Source: Neobacillus sp. PS3-40
GTDB taxonomy: Bacteria > Bacillota > Bacilli > Bacillales > Cytobacillaceae
Direction of reading: 5' to 3'
Length of the DNA: 64,000 nt
Assembly (NCBI RefSeq): GCF_030915485.1
Contig: NZ_CP133266.1
Location: forward strand, 4,034,001-4,098,000
Shown here: positions 34,146 through 43,306 of the stretch, piece after piece
Layout of the letters: each line of letters starts with the position of its first letter
How positions within the stretch are numbered: position 1 is the stretch's first letter
The notes under the pieces: model-generated
The model's input: the letters and a program-made list of their open reading frames with translations, nothing else
What the model was told of the DNA's origin: nothing
Database searches by the model: none
Program-made: the position numbers and the translations under genes

Positions 34146-35747
34146 ATGAAAAAAGGAAGATGGAGTTTACAATTAATCATTATTATTTTTGTATGTATTG
34201 TCGTAGCTGTTTCTCTTCTCATAACAGATTTACTGATTAGTAAAAGGGTAGCTTCAAGTGTTGAAGGGAATCAGGCTGAAAAGGCGAGGAATGTGGCTAG
34301 GATGGTGGCGCATAGCCCGCTTATTATTGAAGCAATGAGCGGTAAACGAGATGAATCAGATATCCAGCAGTACGCAAATGAAATGAGGGTTCTTACAAAC
34401 GTCTATTTTGTTGTTGTGATGGATATGAAAGGGATACGCAAATCCCATCCAGACAGTAAAAAAATTGGACAACGATTTATTGGTGGTGATGAAGGACCTG
34501 TCCTAAAAGGAAAAGAGCATGTTTCTTATTCAAAGGGGTCTCTTGGACCTTCATTGCGTTCTTTTACTCCCATTAAGGATAAAGAGGGAAAGCAGATTGG
34601 TGCGGTTGCAGTTGGGATTTCTCTAGATAATGTCGAAAAGGCCGTCAATAAGAGCCGGACGGGTATTTTTATAGGTACGTTAATAGGAATTTTAATCGGT
34701 GTATTAGGGGCCGTTATTTTAGCTAGATATATTAAAAAAGTACTACTTGGGTTGGAGCCATTTGCGATTGCCAAACTTTTAGAGGAGCGAAGTGCTATGT
34801 TACAATCGGTGCGAGAGGGCATTGTCGCTGTTGACCAAAAATCAAGGATTACTCTTGTTAATAGAGCCGCCCAGCGGTTGTTCCAAAAGGCAGGTTTGAA
34901 TGAAGCCCCGATTGGCTTAAATATCGGTGAATATATGCCTACAGCTCGGTTAAGCACTGATGTAAATGCAAAGAACGTCGAAATAGATGAAGAACATAAT
35001 TTAAATGGGATTACCATTCTAGTTAATCGGGTACCTGTGATAGTCGGAAATAAAGCAGTTGGAGTGATTGCAACATTTCGAGATAAAACTGAAATACAAC
35101 TGTTAGCGGAGCAATTAAGTGGTGTTCGTCTCTATGCTGACGCACTTCGAGCACAGGCGCATGAGTTTATGAATAAGCTCCATGTCATTTTAGGGATGGT
35201 ACATATGGGGCATTATGATAAACTTACTGAATACATCAATGAAACTGTTGACCATCGAAAAAACGAAATTGGGTTTGTAACAAGAAAAATACAAGATCCT
35301 GTGTTAGCAGGTTTTTTAATTGGGAAGTTGAGTTATGCGAGGGAATCAGGTGTAGAACTATATGTTTCCTGTGACCATCCTTTACCGCAACCCGAGAATT
35401 CCAATATTACGCATGAGTTAATTACGGTGATTGGTAATTTAATAGATAACGCGATCGAAGCTGTAACCAATTATTCTGTCAAGAGAGTTGACGTTGTATT
35501 TGATTATGGAGATGAAATTTTAACGATAGAGGTAAAAGATACAGGAGCGGGGATGAGTGTAGATTTACAAAATGAAATATTTGAAAAAGGGTTCTCAACA
35601 AAAGGAGAAAATAGGGGACTTGGAATGTATTTAATTACGCAAGCAATTGAAAAGGTAGAAGGGGAATTGATTATTTCGTCAAAACCTGGAAAGGGAACGG
35701 TATTTGCAGTGTATATCCCATATAAAGCGGAGGGAGGAGAAATATGA
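34146..35747 (+). CDS. malK: Malate sensor histidine kinase
   Basis: CitA/DcuS-family kinase, 533 aa from ATG 34146 (GGGGGAG upstream; the in-frame ATG at 34122 lacks a site). TM1 about 10-30, extracellular sCache domain 35-170, TM2 about 172-195, PAS about 215-320, H-box A-H-E-F-M-N-K-L-H, ATPase N-box N-A-I-E-A and G-R-G-L-G-M-Y. All five C4-dicarboxylate contacts of DcuS (R107, H110, F120, R147, F149) are conserved at the equivalent positions. Adjacent to malR and maeN as in B. subtilis, so malate is the expected signal. Confidence 0.92.
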   Translation: MKKGRWSLQLIIIIFVCIVVAVSLLITDLLISKRVASSVEGNQAEKARNVARMVAHSPLIIEAMSGKRDESDIQQYANEMRVLTNVYFVVVMDMKGIRKSHPDSKKIGQRFIGGDEGPVLKGKEHVSYSKGSLGPSLRSFTPIKDKEGKQIGAVAVGISLDNVEKAVNKSRTGIFIGTLIGILIGVLGAVILARYIKKVLLGLEPFAIAKLLEERSAMLQSVREGIVAVDQKSRITLVNRAAQRLFQKAGLNEAPIGLNIGEYMPTARLSTDVNAKNVEIDEEHNLNGITILVNRVPVIVGNKAVGVIATFRDKTEIQLLAEQLSGVRLYADALRAQAHEFMNKLHVILGMVHMGHYDKLTEYINETVDHRKNEIGFVTRKIQDPVLAGFLIGKLSYARESGVELYVSCDHPLPQPENSNITHELITVIGNLIDNAIEAVTNYSVKRVDVVFDYGDEILTIEVKDTGAGMSVDLQNEIFEKGFSTKGENRGLGMYLITQAIEKVEGELIISSKPGKGTVFAVYIPYKAEGGEI

Positions 35748-36451
35748 TCCGAGTAATGATTGTTGAAGACGATCCAATGGTAGCTGAATTTAATAAACGC
35801 TATCTTGAGAAAGTTAATGGATTTAAGTTAATGGCGACAGCGTCTACAGTGGATGAGGCTATTAGGGTTATTGAAAAACAGGATATGGATCTCATTTTGT
35901 TGGATATTTTCATGCCCGGCAAAAATGGGTTAGAGATGTTAACATACCTTCGTAAAAATGAAAGAGAAACAGATGTTATTATTATTTCAGCAGCCTCCGA
36001 CATGGATAGAATAAAAAAAGCTTTAAGATATGGAGCGGTAGACTATTTAATTAAGCCATTTGAATTTGAACGATTAAACATGGCCTTGGTTGCATATCAA
36101 GGAAAAACAAAGTTTATTCAAAGTCAGGAAATGTTTAGCCAAAAAGAGCTTGATCATCAAATTTTTCGACGAGAGGAAAAACATATTCTAGAAGACCTCC
36201 CAAAGGGTTTAACTAAAGATACCTTGAAACAAATTTGGGAAGCAATTCAAGAATTGAAGGAAGCCCCGTTTTCAACAGAGGATGTAGTAAAAATTGTTGG
36301 AATTTCAAGAGTATCTGTAAGGAAGTATTTAAAGTATTTAAAGGATATGGGGATTCTTGATGTAAAAGTGATTTATGGAACAGTCGGAAGGCCAGTTTAC
36401 CAGCATGAATTTAATAAATTTAATGAACATCTAATAAAAAAATTTTTGTAA
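35744..36451 (+). CDS. malR: Malate response regulator
   Basis: 235-aa CitB-type response regulator; its ATG overlaps the malK stop by 4 bases. The receiver domain has E8-D9-D10, phosphoacceptor D in L-L-D-I-F-M-P-G and K in L-I-K-P-F-E-F. The C-terminal helix-turn-helix (V-V-K-I-V-G-I-S-R-V-S-V-R-K-Y-L) ends with G-T-V-G-R-P-V-Y. It would activate maeN and, from the shared upstream element, malic enzyme 1. Confidence 0.92.
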   Translation: MIRVMIVEDDPMVAEFNKRYLEKVNGFKLMATASTVDEAIRVIEKQDMDLILLDIFMPGKNGLEMLTYLRKNERETDVIIISAASDMDRIKKALRYGAVDYLIKPFEFERLNMALVAYQGKTKFIQSQEMFSQKELDHQIFRREEKHILEDLPKGLTKDTLKQIWEAIQELKEAPFSTEDVVKIVGISRVSVRKYLKYLKDMGILDVKVIYGTVGRPVYQHEFNKFNEHLIKKFL

Positions 36452-36480
36452 GCAGTTTCATTACCTGCTTACTTTTTTTA
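36446..36480 (+). terminator. Weak terminator after malR
   Basis: AGCAG / CTGCT short stem followed by TTACTTTTTTT. maeN beyond it has its own regulatory region. Confidence 0.5.
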
Positions 36481-36484
36481 ATTT

Positions 36485-36528
36485 CCAAAATGATTATTAA
36501 ACTTACATAAACTATGAAAGCGGTTTAA
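36485..36528 (+). promoter_or_regulatory. Probable MalR box with near-cre before maeN
   Basis: 36494-36519 (TTATTAAA, C, TTACA, TAAA, CTATGAAA) is 23/26 identical to the region before malic enzyme 1. It overlaps TGAAAGCGGTTTAA (36515-36528), which differs from the cre consensus at one position. Confidence 0.62.
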
Positions 36529-36572
36529 TTACAAATATGATTGGATTATAAATAGATGGGGGAGATGAAATC

Positions 36573-37919
36573 ATGGAACTAGTAAAAAAATTGGAACCGC
36601 TTACTGATGAGACAGAGGAAAAAGAAAGAAAAAAAGGCTTTTTCGCAAAGTTTGGGAATATAAAAGTAGGGGTTGTCCCACTACCACTATATTTAATTAT
36701 TGTGGCTGTAATATATGCTGCATCTGTGTATAACAAGCTTCCGGCAGACATGATCGGTGGCTTTGCAGTTATTATTGTAATGGGGATTTTACTTGGGGAC
36801 GTTGGGATGAGAATCCCAGTATTAAAGGATATCGGCGGTCCAGCCATTTTATCACTATTAGTTCCTTCTATTCTAGTATTTTATAATTTGATTAACCCTG
36901 CTGGGTTGGCAGCGGTTACTATGCTGATGAAAACATCTAACTTCCTTTATCTATATATTTCAACTTTAGTAGTCGGAAGTATTCTTGGAATGAACCGTAA
37001 AGTATTAATTCAAGGATTTACACGTATGTTTGTTCCACTTATTGTCGGAACAATTGCATCCGTAGTTGTAGGGGTCCTAGTTGGTTTGCTTTTTGGATAT
37101 AGCATGAAACATACCTTATTTTATATAATTGTTCCCATAATCGGAGGGGGTATTGGTGAGGGAATTTTGCCACTATCATTAGGGTATGCTGAAATTGCAG
37201 GGAAAACTGCCGAATCATTTGTTGGCCAATTGATTCCAGCGGCCGTTATTGGTAATATCGTTGCAATCATTTGTGCAGGTATGCTGCAACGCCTGGGAGA
37301 GAAAAAACCGGAACTTACTGGAAATGGAGTTTTGGTAAAAACAAAAGGTGGGGACGGAATTACAGAAGAATCCACGATCAATAAGCCTGTTAATTTCCAA
37401 CTGATGGGTGCTGGACTTCTAATCGCTTGTAGTTTCTTTATCCTAGGTCTGCTTGGCAACAAGTTTCTTGGAATTCCCGGTCCTGTTTTAATGATTATTG
37501 CAGCAGCACTAGTTAAAAGTGTAAAAGTAATGCCAGCTAAAATGGAAGAGGGAGCCCATCACCTATATAAATTTGTATCTACAAGTTTGACATGGCCGTT
37601 GATGGTTGGTTTAGGAATGCTTTATATTCCTCTTAAGGATGTCGTGAAAATTGTTACCCCGGCATATGTTATCATTTGTGCAGCTGTTGTAGTAGCAATG
37701 GTAGGTTCTGGGTATCTAGTTGGAAAGCTGATGAAAATGTATCCAGTTGACTCAGCAATTGTTACAGGTTGTCATAGTGGTTTAGGTGGAACTGGTGACG
37801 TTGCCATTCTTTCTGCTTCAAACAGGATGTCATTGATGCCATTTGCACAGGTTTCCACTAGAATTGGCGGAGCATCGACAGTAATCTTGGCTATATTATT
37901 AATGAAACTACTAAGTTAA
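36573..37919 (+). CDS. maeN: Na+/malate symporter, 2-hydroxycarboxylate transporter family
   Basis: 448 aa, exactly the size of B. subtilis MaeN. About eleven hydrophobic segments and the two family re-entrant signatures: G-G-G-I-G-E-G near residue 192 and G-L-G-G-T-G-D-V near 408. A 25-residue charged N-terminus precedes the first helix. GATGGGGGAG lies before the ATG. With malK-malR upstream it forms a malate-induced uptake unit feeding the malic enzymes. Confidence 0.93.
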   Translation: MELVKKLEPLTDETEEKERKKGFFAKFGNIKVGVVPLPLYLIIVAVIYAASVYNKLPADMIGGFAVIIVMGILLGDVGMRIPVLKDIGGPAILSLLVPSILVFYNLINPAGLAAVTMLMKTSNFLYLYISTLVVGSILGMNRKVLIQGFTRMFVPLIVGTIASVVVGVLVGLLFGYSMKHTLFYIIVPIIGGGIGEGILPLSLGYAEIAGKTAESFVGQLIPAAVIGNIVAIICAGMLQRLGEKKPELTGNGVLVKTKGGDGITEESTINKPVNFQLMGAGLLIACSFFILGLLGNKFLGIPGPVLMIIAAALVKSVKVMPAKMEEGAHHLYKFVSTSLTWPLMVGLGMLYIPLKDVVKIVTPAYVIICAAVVVAMVGSGYLVGKLMKMYPVDSAIVTGCHSGLGGTGDVAILSASNRMSLMPFAQVSTRIGGASTVILAILLMKLLS

Positions 37920-38012
37920 AAATAGACTACATTGCTAGACTTGTTCCCGCTGCGGGCATGGATCTCATCATTAAGGGTTTACCTCAGAGGTACAAATAAT
38001 TAAAAATCATAG

Positions 38013-38054
38013 AAATGCACACTTTATTTCATCTATGAAATGAAGTGTGCATTT
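38013..38054. terminator. Bidirectional terminator between maeN and pepF
   Basis: AAATGCACACTT / AAGTGTGCATTT stem, T-rich on both strands, between converging genes. Confidence 0.85.
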
Positions 38055-38084
38055 TTACTGTTAAATCAAGGGTTCATCTGTTTA

Positions 38085-39899
38085 TTACTCGAAAGACCGT
38101 TCTAATTCCTCAATAAGTGTACCAACATAGGATACTGCTTTACGGATGGTATCTGGCTTTGTCATATCTACTCCAGCATGTTTTATTAGATCCAGGGGCT
38201 TCATCGTTCCGCCAGAACGCAGCACTTCAAGCCATCTGTCAACGGCCGGCTGCCCTTCTTCCTGAATCATTTGAGCAACAGCAGTGGATACAGTCAATCC
38301 GGCTGAGTAGGTGTAAGGATATAAACCCATATAATAATGTGGCTGCCGCATCCAGGTTAGTGTTGCACCTTCATCTATTTCTACTGTATCTCCCCAGAAC
38401 TCAGAAAGAACGGCCCCTGTTACTTCAGATAGTTTCGTTGCTGTCAAAGCAGTTCCACTTTCTGCAAGTGCATATACTCTACGCTGATATTCGCCTTCAA
38501 GCAAGTGTGTAACAAAATTATGATAATACGTTCCTAGTAACTGCAAAATGACCCAACGGCGCATTTGCAGATCGCTCGTTTCCGCAAGCAAATATTGACC
38601 TAATAATAATTCATTCATGGTAGAAGGTGCTTCTACAAAATAGGTGGAAGGGCTGACATTCATGACACGTTGGTTTTTATTAGCTAAAAAGAAATGTCCG
38701 GCATGACCGAATTCATGTGCCAAGGTAAAAGCTGCGCGCATATTATCCTGCCAAGTTGTTAGAATGTAAGGATGAGCACCATATGGGCTAGCACAGAAGG
38801 CCCCAGTTGACTTCCCGATATTATCTGCAAGATCAACCCATCTTTCTTTAAAACCTTTTTCGATGATCGCGCTGTACTCAGGTCCCATCACTTTCAAAGC
38901 TTCAAGGATTAGTTTACTCGCTTCTTCATACGTGGTTTTTGGATTGAAATCAGAATCTAAGGGCGCCTTCAAATCACAGAAAAGAAGCTGATCAAGACCT
39001 AAAACCTGCTTTTTTAATTGGGCAAAGCGCCGCATAAATGGTGCTAATTCTTTAAAAATAATATTCAACTGATTATTGTACATTTCGAGAGTTACCTGCT
39101 GCTGTTCTAAAAGCATATGGGTGACAGACTCATATTTCCGCATCCGGGACATGGTTACTTGCTTTATGATCTCTGTTGCATAGGTAGTTGCAAATGTATT
39201 TTTATATTGCTTTAACGTAGAAACGAACGAATTATACGCTTTTCGGCGTTCAGCTGTATCGGCAGAAAACTCGTAACGATTCTCAAATAGAGCAAATGAG
39301 ACAGGTAGCTCGTTTCCTTCCTCATCATTGATTGGAGAAAATTGCATATCAGCTAATTTTGACATTTGATAGATTTGATATGGAGCGTCTTGTAATTCAC
39401 CTAAAGCAGCTAACGCTTCTTCTGTATCTGGTGAAAGTTTATGTTTTTTTGTTTCAATAAGTTTTCGTAAATCATTTTGGAATGGCTCCAAACTTGCATC
39501 TTCCTGTAGGTATTTTTCAATCGTTCCATCCTTAAGAGCAAGGATTTCAGACGAAATAAACGATAATGCTGCGTTCAATTTTGTATATAAGGCAGAGGAT
39601 TTAGCGGAATTTGACTGATTCACTGGATCCGTTCCATCCGTTGATTGTTTTAGCTCTACATAAGTTAACGCCTTAATTACTTTTAAAGTTAGCTGTTCCT
39701 GAGCACTTAAACAATCTAATAAGGCTTTTGAGCCGGTATGTAATGTCCCTTTAAATTGATCAAACCTCGCTAGTTCCTTTTCAATGACTAAAAGCTCGGC
39801 TTCCCAGGATTGATCAGAAACAAACAAATCATCCAGATTCCAGGTCAATTCCTCTGGGACTTCAGAACGTAATAGACGTTTTTCACTTATTTTAACCAT
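38085..39899 (-). CDS. pepF: Oligoendopeptidase F (M3 family)
   Basis: 604-aa cytoplasmic zinc metallopeptidase degrading peptides of about 7-17 residues. The zinc motif H-E-F-G-H lies at residues 395-399, with the second-site glutamate further on (S-T-M-N-E-L-L). Full family length. AGGAGGAG precedes the ATG on the minus strand. It separates the maeN side from malic enzyme 2 and is transcribed against both. Confidence 0.94.
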   Translation of the reverse strand: MVKISEKRLLRSEVPEELTWNLDDLFVSDQSWEAELLVIEKELARFDQFKGTLHTGSKALLDCLSAQEQLTLKVIKALTYVELKQSTDGTDPVNQSNSAKSSALYTKLNAALSFISSEILALKDGTIEKYLQEDASLEPFQNDLRKLIETKKHKLSPDTEEALAALGELQDAPYQIYQMSKLADMQFSPINDEEGNELPVSFALFENRYEFSADTAERRKAYNSFVSTLKQYKNTFATTYATEIIKQVTMSRMRKYESVTHMLLEQQQVTLEMYNNQLNIIFKELAPFMRRFAQLKKQVLGLDQLLFCDLKAPLDSDFNPKTTYEEASKLILEALKVMGPEYSAIIEKGFKERWVDLADNIGKSTGAFCASPYGAHPYILTTWQDNMRAAFTLAHEFGHAGHFFLANKNQRVMNVSPSTYFVEAPSTMNELLLGQYLLAETSDLQMRRWVILQLLGTYYHNFVTHLLEGEYQRRVYALAESGTALTATKLSEVTGAVLSEFWGDTVEIDEGATLTWMRQPHYYMGLYPYTYSAGLTVSTAVAQMIQEEGQPAVDRWLEVLRSGGTMKPLDLIKHAGVDMTKPDTIRKAVSYVGTLIEELERSFE

Positions 39900-40300
39900 T
39901 CAAATTCTCCTCCTATGGGTAATCTTTCGTATTACTAAATTTTATCACATTAATTTGAAAATTAAGACAATCGTTTTAGGAAAATTTAAAACTTTATTTG
40001 GTACTAAATTTAGGATCATAAAATTCACTGATTAGAATCATATAAATGTTTATTTATTGAACATTAATTTTGAATAAATTGTTATTTTTTTTAGAAATAA
40101 TTGACAGTAAAACTAATTTACGACATTATTGAGTCGTGAATACGATTGCAATTGGATTTGTTCCCGTAAACCAGTAATTTTGATTATCACTTTTTATTGG
40201 ATTTGTTGAAAACTCAGTTGATTAATGACCATTTCAGCCATGTTTTGTATGGTCAATACTATTTTTACCATAGCACTTTTAAAAACAATGAATACGTATT
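39900..40300. other. Upstream region of pepF and malic enzyme 2
   Basis: AT-rich divergent intergenic region. A possible plus-strand promoter TTGACA (40101-40106), 17 bases, CATTAT (40124-40129) would give malic enzyme 2 a leader of more than 300 bases. No MalR-type box like those at 31.2 and 36.5 kb is seen. Confidence 0.4.
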
Positions 40301-40386
40301 CATAAAAGCCCCTTAGGGCGATGATAAGGGTTAGTTGCTCTTATGCACGAGCAGAATTTATAGTTATAAATTCTGATTAGCTTAAA
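40301..40386 (-). repeat. Modular hairpin repeat, copy D (one module, minus orientation)
   Basis: On the minus strand it reads CTAATCAGAATTTATAAC, ATAAATTCTG, GCATAAGAGCAACTA and CGCCCTAAGGGGC. The terminal hairpin is truncated. It lies 85 bases before malic enzyme 2, pointing away from it. Confidence 0.78.
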
Positions 40387-40471
40387 AAAATGCGTAATCT
40401 GCTTTGATTAAAAAATGTACATCTTTTCTGGTTACAAAAAAATAAAATTGTATAAAGAGGAGAGTTACTTT

Positions 40472-41719
40472 ATGTCCAACTTACGAGAAGAAGCGTTAAA
40501 AATGCACAGGGAACATCAAGGAAAACTTGGGGTCTATTCAAAGGTTCAAGTTTCTGATGGTAAGGATTTAAGTCTTGCATATTCTCCGGGAGTAGCTGAA
40601 CCTTGCATGGAAATATACATGGATGATAGTAAAGTATATGAATACACCGCGAAAGGGAATCTCGTTGCCATAGTTTCAGATGGAACTGCTGTCCTTGGTC
40701 TTGGTAATATTGGCCCGAAAGCTGCGATGCCGGTTATGGAAGGCAAGGCAGTGTTATTCAAATCATTTGCTGATGTGGATGCATTCCCGATTTGTTTAGG
40801 TACAACTGAACCAGATAAAATTGTCGAGACTGTTAAGCTATTACAACCGACTTTTGGTGGAGTGAACTTGGAAGACATCGCGGCCCCTCGATGCTTTGAA
40901 ATTGAAGATAGATTACGAAAAGCCTGTGATATTCCTGTTTTCCATGATGATCAACATGGTACTGCGATTGTGACCGCGGCTGGATTGATCAATGCTCTTA
41001 AACTAGCAAACAAAGATATCAAAGATATTCATGTCGTCGTAAACGGTGCAGGTGCAGCAGGTGTGGCAATTGTTAAACTCTTACTTCATATGGGTGTAAA
41101 AGATGTAATTTTATGTGATACAAAAGGAATTATTTATAAGGGCCGTCCTGACGGAATGAATAAATTCAAAGATGAGATGTCTCGTATCACGAACAGGGAA
41201 CAAAAGCAGGGAACTGTGGGAGATGCACTTGCTTTCGCAGATGTTTTTGTTGGTGTTTCTGCTGCAGGTGTCGTTACGAAAGAGATGGTTCGTTCTATGA
41301 ATCAAGATCCGATTATTTTTGCGATGGCAAATCCAGAACCAGAAATTATGCCAGAAATAGCAAAAGAAGCGGGAGCACTAGTAGTTGGGACAGGACGTTC
41401 TGATTTTCCAAATCAAGTTAATAATGTACTTGCATTCCCGGGTATTTTTCGCGGAGCATTAGATGTTCATGCTAGAGAAATAAATGAGGAAATGAAGCTT
41501 GCGGCTGTTCTTGCAATTGCAGGTTTAATTTCAAATGAAGAACTGCATGCTGATTATGTCATTCCAGATCCATTTGACCGTAGGGTAGCGGCACATGTGG
41601 CAGCCGCTGTTGCAAATGCAGCATTAGAATCGGGTGTCTCACGGAAAATTGTAAATGTTGAAGAAATCAAGAAGCGCCTACTAACATTAGTTGACGAAAA
41701 AAAGCCAAATCTAGTATAG
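40472..41719 (+). CDS. Malic enzyme 2 (NAD(P)-dependent, decarboxylating)
   Basis: 415-aa paralogue of the enzyme at 31415-32662, about 90% identical by eye, with the same catalytic blocks (Y-S-P-G-V-A-E-P-C, F-H-D-D-Q-H-G-T-A, G-A-G-A-A-G-V-A-I). The frame is open from 40415, but AGAGGAGAG lies before ATG 40472, matching the start of copy 1. Conservative changes are spread over the length, so it is an old duplication kept under selection. It lacks the shared MalR-like element, which suggests different control. Confidence 0.93.
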   Translation: MSNLREEALKMHREHQGKLGVYSKVQVSDGKDLSLAYSPGVAEPCMEIYMDDSKVYEYTAKGNLVAIVSDGTAVLGLGNIGPKAAMPVMEGKAVLFKSFADVDAFPICLGTTEPDKIVETVKLLQPTFGGVNLEDIAAPRCFEIEDRLRKACDIPVFHDDQHGTAIVTAAGLINALKLANKDIKDIHVVVNGAGAAGVAIVKLLLHMGVKDVILCDTKGIIYKGRPDGMNKFKDEMSRITNREQKQGTVGDALAFADVFVGVSAAGVVTKEMVRSMNQDPIIFAMANPEPEIMPEIAKEAGALVVGTGRSDFPNQVNNVLAFPGIFRGALDVHAREINEEMKLAAVLAIAGLISNEELHADYVIPDPFDRRVAAHVAAAVANAALESGVSRKIVNVEEIKKRLLTLVDEKKPNLV

Positions 41720-41762
41720 ACGCAGAAAAATGAAACGATAACTTACCTAATGCAAATTATTG

Positions 41763-41812
41763 AAAGACTGTTTACCACTCATTAAAAAATTGCGAGTGGC
41801 AAACAGTCTTTT
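41763..41812 (+). terminator. Terminator of malic enzyme 2 gene
   Basis: AAAGACTGTTTaCCACTC / GAGTGGcAAACAGTCTTT hairpin with a T-rich end. Confidence 0.85.
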
Positions 41813-42003
41813 AAAATTGTTCCGTTTGAAGTTAGTACTGAACATGATTTTACTAATCTTTTGGAAGCGATATGAGGAAATTTTTTATGTAAGCAGAGCA
41901 ATAAATGCGAAATGAATTAATTGGATGAAAAGTGCAGTCTAGGCGCTTAGGTTGGCTAATGATATGGTATAATCATGGCAAATCTATGCATGGGGGTAAT
42001 TTC

Positions 42004-43011
42004 ATGCAAAAAAATGTTACGGCTTCTGATGTCGCTAAATACTTAGGGATGTCTCAATCTACCGTTTCACGTGTCTTTACACCAGGGGCGAATGTATCGG
42101 AAGAAACTCGAAAAAAGGTACTTATTGCCGCGAAAGAACTGGGATATCGACCCAATGCTTTGGCAAGAAGTTTAATAACCAAAAAGAGTAATATTATTGG
42201 CATTGTGATGGGAGATATCAAAAACCCGTTCTATCCTGATGTATTGAGTAAGTTTTCAAGAGAATTAAATAGAAATGGCTACCAACTCTTATTCGTCAAT
42301 GCACAGCAAGATCATATTCACAGTGATGATGTGCATCAATTTATTGAATACAATGTTGAAGGTGTTGTAGTGACAGATACTAACTTAACGTCTTCAGTAC
42401 TTACCTATTTTAAAGATAATAATTTACCAGTTGTAATGTTTAATCGCTATAACGAGAATCTTACTTTCCATGCTGTTGTCTGCGATAATGTTGATGGTGG
42501 CTATCAAATTGGAAAATATTTGGTTGATAAAGGTCATTACCGTCTTGCTTTTATTTCTGGTAGTCCATATATATCCACTAGTTTGGAGCGGGAAAAAGGG
42601 TTTCGTAAAGCTTTAGAGGAGAGCGGATACAATCTTATCACGGAAAATGGAGATTATACATATGAAGGTGCATATCGGGCGGCCCTTCGCCTTCTAAAAA
42701 GTGTATATCCTCCGGATGCAATTTTTTGCGCGAATGATATTATGGCACTTGGTGCGATAGATGCCGCAAAGGAAATTGGTTTAAGAATACCAGAGGATGT
42801 ATCAATAGTTGGATTTGACGGTATTGATCAAGCATCATGGTCAGCTTATTCATTAACTACCTGGAAACAACCTGTAAACCAGATGATTGAAACGACGATA
42901 GATTTGCTATTAAGGGCTATTGAACAAAATGAACACAATGGGCCATTCTTATACAAATCGATCAAAGGCACCCTAGTAGAAAGAAAGTCAGTAATGAATC
43001 GGAAAAGCTAG
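42004..43011 (+). CDS. LacI family transcriptional regulator
   Basis: 335-aa repressor. The N-terminal LacI helix-turn-helix (V-T-A-S-D-V-A-K-Y-L-G-M-S-Q-S-T-V-S-R-V-F) and hinge (R-P-N-A-L-A-R-S-L) are followed by a periplasmic-binding-protein-like effector domain with F-C-A-N-D-I-M-A-L-G-A near residue 248. The frame is open from 41932, but the domain and a GGGGGT site point to ATG 42004. Neither neighbour is a sugar gene, so its target and effector are unknown. Confidence 0.9.
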   Translation: MQKNVTASDVAKYLGMSQSTVSRVFTPGANVSEETRKKVLIAAKELGYRPNALARSLITKKSNIIGIVMGDIKNPFYPDVLSKFSRELNRNGYQLLFVNAQQDHIHSDDVHQFIEYNVEGVVVTDTNLTSSVLTYFKDNNLPVVMFNRYNENLTFHAVVCDNVDGGYQIGKYLVDKGHYRLAFISGSPYISTSLEREKGFRKALEESGYNLITENGDYTYEGAYRAALRLLKSVYPPDAIFCANDIMALGAIDAAKEIGLRIPEDVSIVGFDGIDQASWSAYSLTTWKQPVNQMIETTIDLLLRAIEQNEHNGPFLYKSIKGTLVERKSVMNRKS

Positions 43012-43057
43012 CTCGTATTTGAGAGAGCGCTGAAAAATTTTCTTTTTCTAACCACAA

Positions 43058-43083
43058 AAGAGCCTTTTATTAAGGCTCTTTTC
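43058..43083 (+). terminator. Terminator of LacI gene, 3' arm supplied by MITE
   Basis: AAAGAGCC / GGCTCTTT hairpin with T4. The 3' arm is the first ten bases of MITE copy 2. Confidence 0.75.
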
Positions 43084-43234
43084 GTAAACTTTGTTGCTAT
43101 TTTCAAACTTTATCGCGCAATAATTATGAAAATAATACTCTTTGGATATAGGAAAAGAGCACGAACCCATATTTAATATGGGAATTAGCCTATATACGAA
43201 AAACAACAATCTATGCGAAAACAGCCTTTATTAA
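43066..43234. mobile_element. MITE-like element copy 2, with 8-bp target duplication
   Basis: Element 43074-43226 (153 bp), inverted relative to copy 1. The ends are GGCTCTTTTCGTAAACTTTG and, read inward from the right, GGCTGTTTTCGCATAGATTG; the two ends agree at 18 of 24 positions. It is flanked by an exact 8-bp repeat TTTATTAA (43066-43073 and 43227-43234). The GGCTGTTTTCGC end is nearly identical to that of copy 1 over 32 bases, and TCGTGCTCTTTTC in the interior is shared. No coding capacity. Confidence 0.88.
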
Positions 43235-43306
43235 AAAGCCAATACCTATTTATTCTCGGGATGTTTATATTTTTTCAAGGATAGTAACATGTAATCGAGG
43301 TGGCAA

